DNA of 6,008 nucleotides, taken from assembly GCA_050734915.1 (NCBI GenBank), contig JBOHUX010000144.1, positions 1 through 6,008 of the forward strand, written 5' to 3'. The DNA is from JBOHUX01 sp050734915 (GTDB lineage Bacteria > Chloroflexota > Dormibacteria > Dormibacterales > Dormibacteraceae). A program made the position numbers and the translations under genes. Positions 1-5,630 of this stretch are shown here, one piece after another. The notes below the pieces were generated by a model. The model had not been told where the DNA came from. It made no database searches and saw only the letters and a list, made by a program, of their open reading frames with translations. The first letter of the stretch is position 1. Each line of letters begins with the position of its first letter.

Positions 1-236
1 GGGTAGGAGATGGTGGCTCGGCGCCCAGCACCGGAGCGCGCGCAGCCGTAGCTGCGTAAGAGGAGCGGAGGAGCCGGGCCGCCAGATGGGGTGCATGGGC
101 GCCGAAGATCCGTCGATGTTCGGAATCGCTCATCTAGATGAGCGGGCCGCCCAGTTTGGTCGGGAAAGCACCGCCGAGATCGAGATTCGCGAAAGGGACT
201 GGTGGGCGCCATCAATCGCAAGTACCCTCTGTGCAG
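1..236. other. Upstream leader with no convincing gene
   Basis: No reading frame here looks like a recognisable protein. One + frame is open from the left edge to a TAA at 57-59 and would encode an Ala/Gly-rich 18-residue tail. It could be the end of a preceding gene, but it is too short to support. A short inverted repeat, CGCAGC-CGTA-GCTGCG, lies at 41-56; it has no T-tract, so it is not called a terminator. The only strong structure is the palindrome at 127-144, listed separately. A long overlapping frame starting at 86 is Arg/Pro/Gly-rich and is a shadow of the regulator gene. Confidence 0.5.
127..144. promoter_or_regulatory. Perfect 18-bp palindrome, candidate operator
   Basis: CGCTCATCTAGATGAGCG is a perfect inverted repeat with no spacer, about 92 bases upstream of the regulator's start codon. 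Its A/T-richer core stands out from the GC-rich surroundings. Its size and symmetry suit a homodimeric DNA-binding protein. The centre is CTAG-type, unlike the central CG of typical LacI-family operators, so if it is functional it may bind a regulator not encoded in this window. Function is inferred from symmetry and location only. Confidence 0.45.
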
Positions 237-1268
237 ATGCCGATCACGCTCAAGGAACTGGCGACGAGGGCTGGTGTCCACCCCTCGACCATCTCCCGGA
301 TCGCCAACCGCGACCCCGGCCTTCGGGTGTCGGCCGCCACCCGGTCGCGGGTCGAGGCCCTTCTCGAGGAGACCGGGTACCGCCCCGACGGCGTCGCCCG
401 CTCGCTCCGGCTCCGGCAGAGCTTCGTCCTCGCGATGATCATCCCGGACATCACCAACCCTCTTTTCGCCAACATCTTCCGCGGTATCGAGGACGTCGCC
501 AACGAGCGCGGATACGGCGTCATCCTGGGCAACACGGCGGGGTCTCCGGAGCGGGAGCTGGCCCACCTGGGCGGCCTTCGCGCGCGCCGCGTCGACGGTG
601 TCATCCTGGCCAGCGTCTTCCTGCGCGACCCCTCCGTCCGCTGGCTTCGGGAGCAGGGGGTACGCCACGTCCTCGTCAACCGCTTCAGCGAGGAGGGCGA
701 TCCCTTCGTGGGGGCGGACGACGTCGTCGGCGGCCTGCTCGGCACCCGCCATCTGATCGAGCTCGGCCACCGCCGGATCGCCCACCTCGGCGGCGGCCCG
801 GGCATCAGCACCGCGGTCCTCCGCCGCCAGGGATACCTGGCCGCGCTCGAGGAGGCCGGCATCGAGCCGGACCCGGCGCTGATCGTCGAGGCGGGCTATC
901 TGGAAGGCCCCGCCCGGGTCGCCGTGCAGCAGTTGCTGGCGCTCGAATCGCCGCCCAGCGCCGTCTTCGCCGTCAACGACATGGCCGCCATCGGCGCCCA
1001 CGGGGTGGCCGCCGAGCGCGGTCTGAGGGTTCCCGAGGACATCGCCATCGTGGGCTATAACGACATCCCCCTGGCCGGCCGCCTGGCGCCCCCGCTCACC
1101 ACCCTGAGGGTGCCCGCGCGCCGGTTCGGCATCCTCGCCGCCGAGATGCTGATCGAGGAGATCGAGAGCGGCCACGAACTCCACCGCCGGGTGATCCTGG
1201 AGCCGGAGCTCATCGTCCGCGGGTCCACGGTGAGCGGGGCCGGAACCGGAGAGGCGCCCGCCGTTTGA
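237..1268 (+). CDS. LacI/GalR-family transcriptional regulator
   Basis: This encodes a 343-residue regulator, a normal length for the LacI family. The N-terminal helix-turn-helix spans about residues 3-25 (TLKELATRAGVHPSTISRIA). The hinge around residues 48-58 (YRPDGVARSLR) contains the minor-groove Leu57. A periplasmic-binding-protein-like effector and dimerisation domain follows from about residue 62; it includes IIPDITNPLF, VNDMAAIGA and GYNDIPLAGRLAPPLTT, all family hallmarks. The ligand is probably a sugar or related small metabolite but cannot be named. ATG 237 places the HTH at the usual distance from the N-terminus; GTG 231 is in frame and possible, while an ATG at 138 would add a non-homologous 33-residue extension. 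No clear Shine-Dalgarno precedes 231 or 237. The gene lies just upstream of, and codirectional with, the catabolic operon it probably represses. Confidence 0.93.
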   Translation: MPITLKELATRAGVHPSTISRIANRDPGLRVSAATRSRVEALLEETGYRPDGVARSLRLRQSFVLAMIIPDITNPLFANIFRGIEDVANERGYGVILGNTAGSPERELAHLGGLRARRVDGVILASVFLRDPSVRWLREQGVRHVLVNRFSEEGDPFVGADDVVGGLLGTRHLIELGHRRIAHLGGGPGISTAVLRRQGYLAALEEAGIEPDPALIVEAGYLEGPARVAVQQLLALESPPSAVFAVNDMAAIGAHGVAAERGLRVPEDIAIVGYNDIPLAGRLAPPLTTLRVPARRFGILAAEMLIEEIESGHELHRRVILEPELIVRGSTVSGAGTGEAPAV

Positions 1269-1294
1269 CAGGCCTCACCGGGGGCTGATAGCGT
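1265..1294 (+). promoter_or_regulatory. Candidate operon promoter (TTGACA / TAGCGT)
   Basis: A perfect -35 hexamer TTGACA lies at 1265-1270 and physically includes the TGA stop of the regulator gene (1266-1268). An 18-bp spacer leads to TAGCGT at 1289-1294, which fits the loose TANNNT -10 consensus of high-GC bacteria. GATAGC at 1287-1292 is an alternative with a 16-bp spacer. Transcription would begin near 1300-1302, directly at the inverted repeat listed next, and would read the oxidoreductase and all downstream genes. Confidence 0.55.
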
Positions 1295-1300
1295 TGTCGG

Positions 1301-1312
1301 GCAAACGATTGC
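1301..1312. promoter_or_regulatory. Candidate LacI-family operator
   Basis: GCAAACGATTGC is an inverted repeat (GCAA/TTGC arms) around a central CG. It matches the general LacI-family pattern GNAANCGNTTNC except at the A/T symmetry of the inner positions; a further outer pair (CG at 1298-1299 with CG at 1314-1315) extends the dyad. It sits at the predicted transcription start of the operon and immediately after the lacI-type gene, the expected arrangement for repression by that protein. Confidence 0.6.
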
Positions 1313-1330
1313 GCGGATCGCGTGGGTGCG

Positions 1331-1336
1331 GGGAGG
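1331..1336 (+). promoter_or_regulatory. Ribosome binding site deciding a TTG start
   Basis: GGGAGG lies six bases before TTG 1343, which is ideal spacing. The alternative in-frame GTG at 1322 has no purine-rich sequence upstream and would place this site inside the gene. The protein starting at TTG begins immediately with the conserved Rossmann strand, as family members do. Confidence 0.7.
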
Positions 1337-1342
1337 CGAGGT

Positions 1343-2227
1343 TTGGCCAGAGTCGGATACGTGGGTCTGGGGACCATGGGCGGCCGTATCGCCAGGCGCT
1401 TCCTGGCCGCCGGCCACGAGGTGCGCGGGTACAACCGGACCCGCGAGCGGGCGGCTCCCCTGGAGGCGGAGGGCCTGATCCTCTGCGACAACCCCCGCCA
1501 GGTGGCGGAGGGGAGCGAGTACGTCTTCTCGATGGTCACCAGCACCAACGCGCTGGAGGCGGTCGCGCTGGGCGAGGACGGCATCCTCGGCGGCCTGGGG
1601 GCGGATCAGGTCTACGTCGACATGAGCACGGTGTCGCCCGAGTTCAGCCGCCGGCTCGCCGCCCAGGTTCGCGAACGGGGGGCGCACATGCTCGACGGGC
1701 CGGTATCCGGCAGCGTCGAGACGCTGGAGGCGGGCCGGCTCTCGGTCATGGTCGGCGGCGATCCCGAGGTCTTCGAGCGGGCGAGGGAGATCCTGCTCGT
1801 CATCGGCCCGGTCGTGAACCACGTGGGCCCGAACGGGCAGGCGGTCCTCATGAAGATCGCCGTCAACCTTGGGCTCGCGGTCCAGATGCTGGCCCTCAGC
1901 GAGGCCCTGCTGCTGGCCGAGCGCGGTGGCATCGACCGCAAGACGGCCTTCCAGGTCCTCTGCGACAGCGTGGTGGCGTCGCCCATGATCAAGTACCGGG
2001 GCCCGTTCGTGTTCGGGCTCCCCGAGGAGGCCTGGTTTGACGTCCAGATGATGCAGAAGGACTTGCTGCTGGCCCTGGAGGCGGCGCGCAGGTTCGACGT
2101 GCCGATGCCGACGACCGCCGTCACCAACGAGATGCTGACGGCCGCACGAGGCATGGGTTACGCCGACGAGGACTTCGCCGCCATCTTTCACACGCTGGCG
2201 CGCATGGCGGGGTCGCAGGATGTCTAG
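1343..2227 (+). CDS. 3-hydroxyisobutyrate dehydrogenase-family oxidoreductase
   Basis: This is an NAD(P)-dependent beta-hydroxyacid dehydrogenase of 294 residues, the family's usual size. The family includes 3-hydroxyisobutyrate dehydrogenase and tartronate semialdehyde (2-hydroxy-3-oxopropionate) reductase. The N-terminal Rossmann motif is GLGTMG at residues 8-13. The substrate-binding motif is DGPVSG at 118-123, followed by a conserved GRLSVMVGG stretch. The catalytic lysine is K171 with N175 four residues on, in the GQAVLMKIAVN segment. MQKD at 237-240 matches the C-terminal conserved K/D pair. All catalytic residues are present, so the enzyme should be active. The exact substrate is not determined by these motifs: glyoxylate-type, tartronate semialdehyde, methylmalonate semialdehyde and 3-hydroxypropionate-type acids are all possible. 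The TTG start is chosen because of the GGGAGG six bases upstream. The gene is first in the operon and overlaps the next by 8 bases, implying translational coupling. Confidence 0.9.
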   Translation: MARVGYVGLGTMGGRIARRFLAAGHEVRGYNRTRERAAPLEAEGLILCDNPRQVAEGSEYVFSMVTSTNALEAVALGEDGILGGLGADQVYVDMSTVSPEFSRRLAAQVRERGAHMLDGPVSGSVETLEAGRLSVMVGGDPEVFERAREILLVIGPVVNHVGPNGQAVLMKIAVNLGLAVQMLALSEALLLAERGGIDRKTAFQVLCDSVVASPMIKYRGPFVFGLPEEAWFDVQMMQKDLLLALEAARRFDVPMPTTAVTNEMLTAARGMGYADEDFAAIFHTLARMAGSQDV

Positions 2228-3218
2228 CGACGGCGCCGAGGCGGCCGCGCGCCCGGGCCTGTCGCCGGAGCGGTGGCTCGACCTCTTCCGGCGGATGGTC
2301 ACCATCCGTCACTTCGAGGACGCGGTCAACGACCTCTACCGGGGCGCCAAGATGCCCGGCCTGGCCCACCTCTACTCGGGCGAGGAGGCCGTCGCCGTCG
2401 GCGTCTGCGCGGCGCTCCGAGACGACGACTACATCACCAGCACCCACCGCGGCCACGGCCACTGCCTGGCCAAGGGCGCCGCCGTCGACCGCATGTTCGC
2501 CGAGCTGCTGGGCAAGGAGGCGGGCTACTGCCGAGGCAAGGGCGGATCGATGCACATCGCCGATCAGGAGCGCGGCAACCTGGGTGCCAACGCCATCGTG
2601 GCGGGGTCGGTGGGGATCGCGACCGGCGCCGCGCTCTCGGCCAAGAAGCGCGGCACCGACCAGGTCGCCGCCTGCTTCTTCGGCGACGGCGCCCTCGGCC
2701 AGGGCGTCCTCTACGAGAACCTGAACATGGCGTCGCTGTGGCGGCTGCCCGTCATCTACGTATGCGAGAACAACCTCTACAACGAGTACACGCACTTCTC
2801 GGAGACCACCGCCGGCGACATCACGGCCCGTCCCGCGGCGTTCGGGATCACGGCGGTGGAGGTGGACGGCCAGGACGTGGCCGCGGTCTACGAGGCGGCG
2901 GCGAGAGCGGTCGCCGCCGCCCGCGCCGGCGAGGGTCCCAGCTTCCTGGTCTGCAGCACCTACCGCTACCACGGCCATCACGTCGGCGACGTGGACCGCG
3001 CCTACTACCGGACCAAGGACGAGGAGCGCGAGTGGCGCGAGCGCCGGGACCCGATCCAGATCGCGAGCCGGCGCATCATCGGGGACAACCTGGCCGACGC
3101 CGCCGCCCTCGACCGGGTCGACGAGGAGGCGGCGACGGTGGTCAGGGCGGGCGTCGAGTTCGCGCTGGCGGCTCCCTATCCGGAGCCGGGCGAGGTGGAT
3201 CAGGATGTCTACGCCTGA
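2220..3218 (+). CDS. Thiamine-diphosphate dehydrogenase E1 alpha subunit (acoA/pdhA-like)
   Basis: This is the alpha subunit of a heterotetrameric (alpha2beta2) 2-oxoacid or acetoin dehydrogenase E1, 332 residues, full length for the acoA/pdhA class. Visible landmarks in order are STHRGHGH at 74-81, CRGKGGSMH at 104-112, and the thiamine-diphosphate/Mg motif starting GDGALGQG at 155 and ending at N184-N185 in CENNLYNEYT, about 30 residues later as expected. The C-terminal segment TYRYHGHHVGD (247-257) is followed by YYRTKDEE and RRDPI. E1 decarboxylates or cleaves the substrate and passes the acyl group to lipoyl-E2. Substrate (pyruvate, branched 2-oxoacid, acetoin or another ketone) cannot be assigned; the overall wording of the motifs is closest to acetoin dehydrogenase-type E1. 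ATG 2220 overlaps the previous gene by 8 bases. The partner beta subunit is next, after a 98-base gap. Confidence 0.93.
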   Translation: MSSDGAEAAARPGLSPERWLDLFRRMVTIRHFEDAVNDLYRGAKMPGLAHLYSGEEAVAVGVCAALRDDDYITSTHRGHGHCLAKGAAVDRMFAELLGKEAGYCRGKGGSMHIADQERGNLGANAIVAGSVGIATGAALSAKKRGTDQVAACFFGDGALGQGVLYENLNMASLWRLPVIYVCENNLYNEYTHFSETTAGDITARPAAFGITAVEVDGQDVAAVYEAAARAVAAARAGEGPSFLVCSTYRYHGHHVGDVDRAYYRTKDEEREWRERRDPIQIASRRIIGDNLADAAALDRVDEEAATVVRAGVEFALAAPYPEPGEVDQDVYA

Positions 3219-3320
3219 AAGCGGGGCGATGAGAAGGGCGGCGAGGCAGGCGGTGGCCAGGAGCCGGATCTCCCGGGGTTGGGGGGGAAGCGACGTCCAC
3301 GCATGAGACGGCGGTCGTGA
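3205..3320 (+). other. Chained micro-ORFs between E1 alpha and E1 beta
   Basis: ATG 3205, preceded by CAGG and overlapping the end of E1 alpha by 14 bases, opens a 33-codon Arg/Ala-rich frame ending at TGA 3304-3306. That stop overlaps ATG 3303 (ATGA), which opens a 5-codon frame (MRRRS) ending at TGA 3318-3320. That stop in turn overlaps the proposed E1 beta start GTG 3317 (GTGA). The peptides resemble nothing I recognise. They may couple E1 beta translation to E1 alpha, or the longer one may be the frameshifted true N-terminus of E1 beta, since a run of seven G lies at 3281-3287. No independent evidence shows translation. Confidence 0.3.
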
Positions 3321-4318
3321 ACGAGCCCGCGGCCGGGGTGCGGATGATCACGTTCGCGGAGGCGATCCGGGAGGCGCTGGCCGAGGAGATGCGCCGTGAT
3401 GCCACCGTCTTCGTGATCGGCGAGGACGTGGCCGAGGCGGGCACCCCCTTCAAGGTGCTGAGCGGCCTGGTCCAGGAGTTCGGACCGGAGCGGGTGATGG
3501 ACACCCCGATCTCGGAGCCCGGCTTCACGGGCATCGGCCTGGGCGCCGCCATGACCGGCATGCGGCCGGTAATAGACATCATGTTCGGGGACTTCCTCGG
3601 CCTGGTCATGGACCAGGTCGCCAACCAGGCGGCCAAGGTCCGCTACATGTCGGGCGGCAAGCTGGGCGCACCGCTGGTGATCCGTACCACGCTCGGCGCC
3701 AGCCGCCGCTCGGCGGCCCAGCACAGCCAGAGCCTCCATGCCTGGGTGAGCCACATCCCCGGCCTCGAGGTCGTGCTGCCGAGCACCCCGTACGACGGCA
3801 AGGGCCTGCTCAAGACCGCCATCCGCGACGGCAACCCGGTCGTCTTCTTCGAGGACAAGATGAACTACGCGACCACCGGGCCGGTCCCGGAGGAGGAGTA
3901 CACGATCCCCTTCGGCGTCGCGGACGTGAAGCGGGAGGGGAAGGACGTCACCCTGGTCGCCACCAGCAGCATGGTCTACGTGGCGCTCGCGGCCGCCGAC
4001 GTCCTCGCCGCCGAGGGTATCAGCGCCGAGGTCATCGACCCCCGGACGACGGTCCCGCTCGATGTGGAGAGCCTGGTGCGATCGGCCACCAAGACCTCCC
4101 GCGCGATCGTCGTCGACGAGGGGTACCAGAGCTACGGCGTCACCGCCGAGATCGCCTCCGTGATCTCCGGCGGGGCCTTCTACCACCTCGACGCGCCGGT
4201 CGTACGGATGGGGGCGATGGACGTCCCCGTGCCCTTCTCACCGGCCCTCGAGGACCTGACGGTGCCAACCGCCGAGACGGTCGCGCTCGCCGCCCGCCGG
4301 CTCTGCGGGAGGACCTGA
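3317..4318 (+). CDS. Thiamine-diphosphate dehydrogenase E1 beta subunit (acoB/pdhB-like)
   Basis: This is the beta subunit of the same E1, up to 333 residues, full length for acoB/pdhB-type proteins. The family's start region ITFAEAIREALAEEMRRD is followed by GEDVAEAGTPFKV. DTPISEPGFTGIGLGAAMTG carries E67, matching the conserved glutamate that activates the thiamine aminopyrimidine. QHSQSLHAW contains H136 of the conserved active-site region, followed by HIPGLEVVLPSTPYD. The C-terminal transketolase-like domain includes VIDPRTTVPLD and IVVDEGYQSYGVTAEIA, used for assembly and E2 contact. The start is uncertain: GTG 3317 overlaps an upstream micro-ORF stop, while GTG 3338 and ATG 3344 are in frame and begin directly at the conserved region; none has a strong Shine-Dalgarno. 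The stop lies four bases before the M24 gene, so the two are almost certainly cotranscribed. Confidence 0.92.
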   Translation: MNEPAAGVRMITFAEAIREALAEEMRRDATVFVIGEDVAEAGTPFKVLSGLVQEFGPERVMDTPISEPGFTGIGLGAAMTGMRPVIDIMFGDFLGLVMDQVANQAAKVRYMSGGKLGAPLVIRTTLGASRRSAAQHSQSLHAWVSHIPGLEVVLPSTPYDGKGLLKTAIRDGNPVVFFEDKMNYATTGPVPEEEYTIPFGVADVKREGKDVTLVATSSMVYVALAAADVLAAEGISAEVIDPRTTVPLDVESLVRSATKTSRAIVVDEGYQSYGVTAEIASVISGGAFYHLDAPVVRMGAMDVPVPFSPALEDLTVPTAETVALAARRLCGRT

Positions 4319-4322
4319 CGCG

Positions 4323-5627
4323 ATGGGCATGAAGACCAAGACGTTCGGGCTCAACGGCACCGACTGGGAGCAGCGGGTCGACTACGACCGGCTCCGCACA
4401 CAGCGGCTGGCCCGCGTCAAGAGCCTGCTCCAGGACTCCGAGATGGGCGCCCTGCTCTGCTTCGACATGAACAACATCCGCTATGTGACCGCGACCCACA
4501 TCGGGACCTGGGCGATGGACAAGCTGGCCCGGTTCAGCCTCCTCCCCCAGGGGGACGAGCCGATCATGTGGGACTTCGGCTCGGCGGCCCGCCACCACAA
4601 GCTCTACTGCCCCTGGCTGGGCGACGCAAGGTCGCGGGCGGGGATCTCGACCATGCGGGGCGCCTTCGCGCCCGGCGCCGGCCGGGCCGAGGACGTCGCC
4701 CGCAAGGTGCGCGTCGAGCTCGAAGGGCGGGGGCTGCTCGGCGCGCCGCTGGGGGTGGACGTGGTCGAGCCGCCCGTCCTCTTCGCCCTCCAGGCGGAGG
4801 GCATCGAGGTCGTGGATGGCCAGCAACTGATGCAGGAGGCCCGCCTCATCAAGACCGAGGACGAGATCACGCTCCTCAGCACCGCCTGCATGATGGTGGA
4901 CGCCGCCTACGACCGCCTCTATGAGGCGCTGCGCCCGGGCATCCGCGAGAACGAGTGCGTCGGCCTCGTGGCCAAGGTCCTCTACGACCTCGGCTCGGAG
5001 CATGTGGAGGGGGTCAACGCCATCTCGGGCGAGCGCTGCAGCCCCCACCCGCACGTCTACACGGACCGGGCGCTGCGGCCGGGCGACCCCGCCTACTTCG
5101 ATATCCTGCACAGCTTCAACGGATACCGGACCTGCTACTACCGGACCTTCGCCGTGGGCAGCGCCTCGCCGGCCCTCGTGGACGCCTACAAGCGCTGCCG
5201 GCACCTGCTGGACGGCGCCATCAGCATGATCCGGCCCGGGGTCACCACCGCCGAGGTGGCGGCCACGTGGCCGGCGGCACCGGAGTTCGGCTTCCCCGAC
5301 GAGGAGGCTGCCTTCGCCCTCCAGTTCGGGCACGGGGTCGGCCTCTCGATCTGGGAGAAGCCCATCTTCAGCCGGCTGGTGTCGCTCGAGCACCCGGAGG
5401 TGATCCGGGAGGGGATGGTCTTCGCGCTCGAGACCTTCTGGCCCGCCACCGACGGCTGGTCGGCGGCGCGGATCGAGGAGCAGCTGGTGGTGACCTCGGC
5501 CGGCTGTGAGGTGATCACCCGCTTCCCGGCCGAGGAGCTGCTCATCTCGGGGCAGCGTTACCAGGCCTTCGGGGGCCCGCTCGAGACCGTGCGCGAGGTC
5601 GAGTCCCACCTCAATCGGGAGCGCTGA
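4323..5627 (+). CDS. M24 (pita-bread) family hydrolase, atypical active site
   Basis: This 434-residue protein has a creatinase-like N-terminal domain (about residues 20-160, containing ALLCFDMNNIRYVT) and a C-terminal pita-bread domain (about 170-410). Relatives include aminopeptidase P, prolidase, creatinase, ectoine hydrolase and the DMSP lyase DddP. Aligning motifs by eye gives the metal-site positions D260, C271, H337, E370 and E385, where typical enzymes have D, D, H, E, E. So the second Asp is Cys, within GYRTCYYRTFAVG. GHGVGLSIWE also has Trp344 where peptidases have a catalytic His. H242 and H244 remain in the SPHPH segment. No signal peptide or membrane segment is apparent, so it is probably cytoplasmic. 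ATG 4323 has GGGAGGA nine bases upstream (4307-4313). Its place between E1 beta and E2 implies it prepares the substrate of this pathway rather than acting as a general peptidase. The specific reaction is unknown. Confidence 0.85.
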   Translation: MGMKTKTFGLNGTDWEQRVDYDRLRTQRLARVKSLLQDSEMGALLCFDMNNIRYVTATHIGTWAMDKLARFSLLPQGDEPIMWDFGSAARHHKLYCPWLGDARSRAGISTMRGAFAPGAGRAEDVARKVRVELEGRGLLGAPLGVDVVEPPVLFALQAEGIEVVDGQQLMQEARLIKTEDEITLLSTACMMVDAAYDRLYEALRPGIRENECVGLVAKVLYDLGSEHVEGVNAISGERCSPHPHVYTDRALRPGDPAYFDILHSFNGYRTCYYRTFAVGSASPALVDAYKRCRHLLDGAISMIRPGVTTAEVAATWPAAPEFGFPDEEAAFALQFGHGVGLSIWEKPIFSRLVSLEHPEVIREGMVFALETFWPATDGWSAARIEEQLVVTSAGCEVITRFPAEELLISGQRYQAFGGPLETVREVESHLNRER

Positions 5628-5630
5628 CCG

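Noticed and set aside
41..56. Hairpin CGCAGC-CGTA-GCTGCG as a terminator of an upstream gene
   Set aside because: The stem is only six pairs and no T-run follows; short GC stems are expected often in this composition.
121..134. A possible second LacI-type operator (GGAATCGCT) beside the palindrome, for autoregulation
   Set aside because: Only the left half fits the AANCGNTT pattern and the right half is poor; a CAATCG half-site at 213-218 is equally weak.
86..1060. A 324-codon + strand frame overlapping the regulator
   Set aside because: Low-complexity Arg/Pro/Gly sequence typical of an out-of-frame reading of a high-GC gene; the other frame encodes an intact LacI-family protein.
1055..2305. 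Long - strand frames opposite the oxidoreductase, and similar ones opposite both E1 genes
   Set aside because: Antisense shadows without domains, caused by the scarcity of stop codons at this GC content.
4323..5627. Naming the M24 protein as the DMSP lyase DddP or as aminopeptidase P
   Set aside because: Overall fold and length fit, but active-site residues (Cys271, Ile343, Trp344) differ from both, so a specific name would be unsupported.
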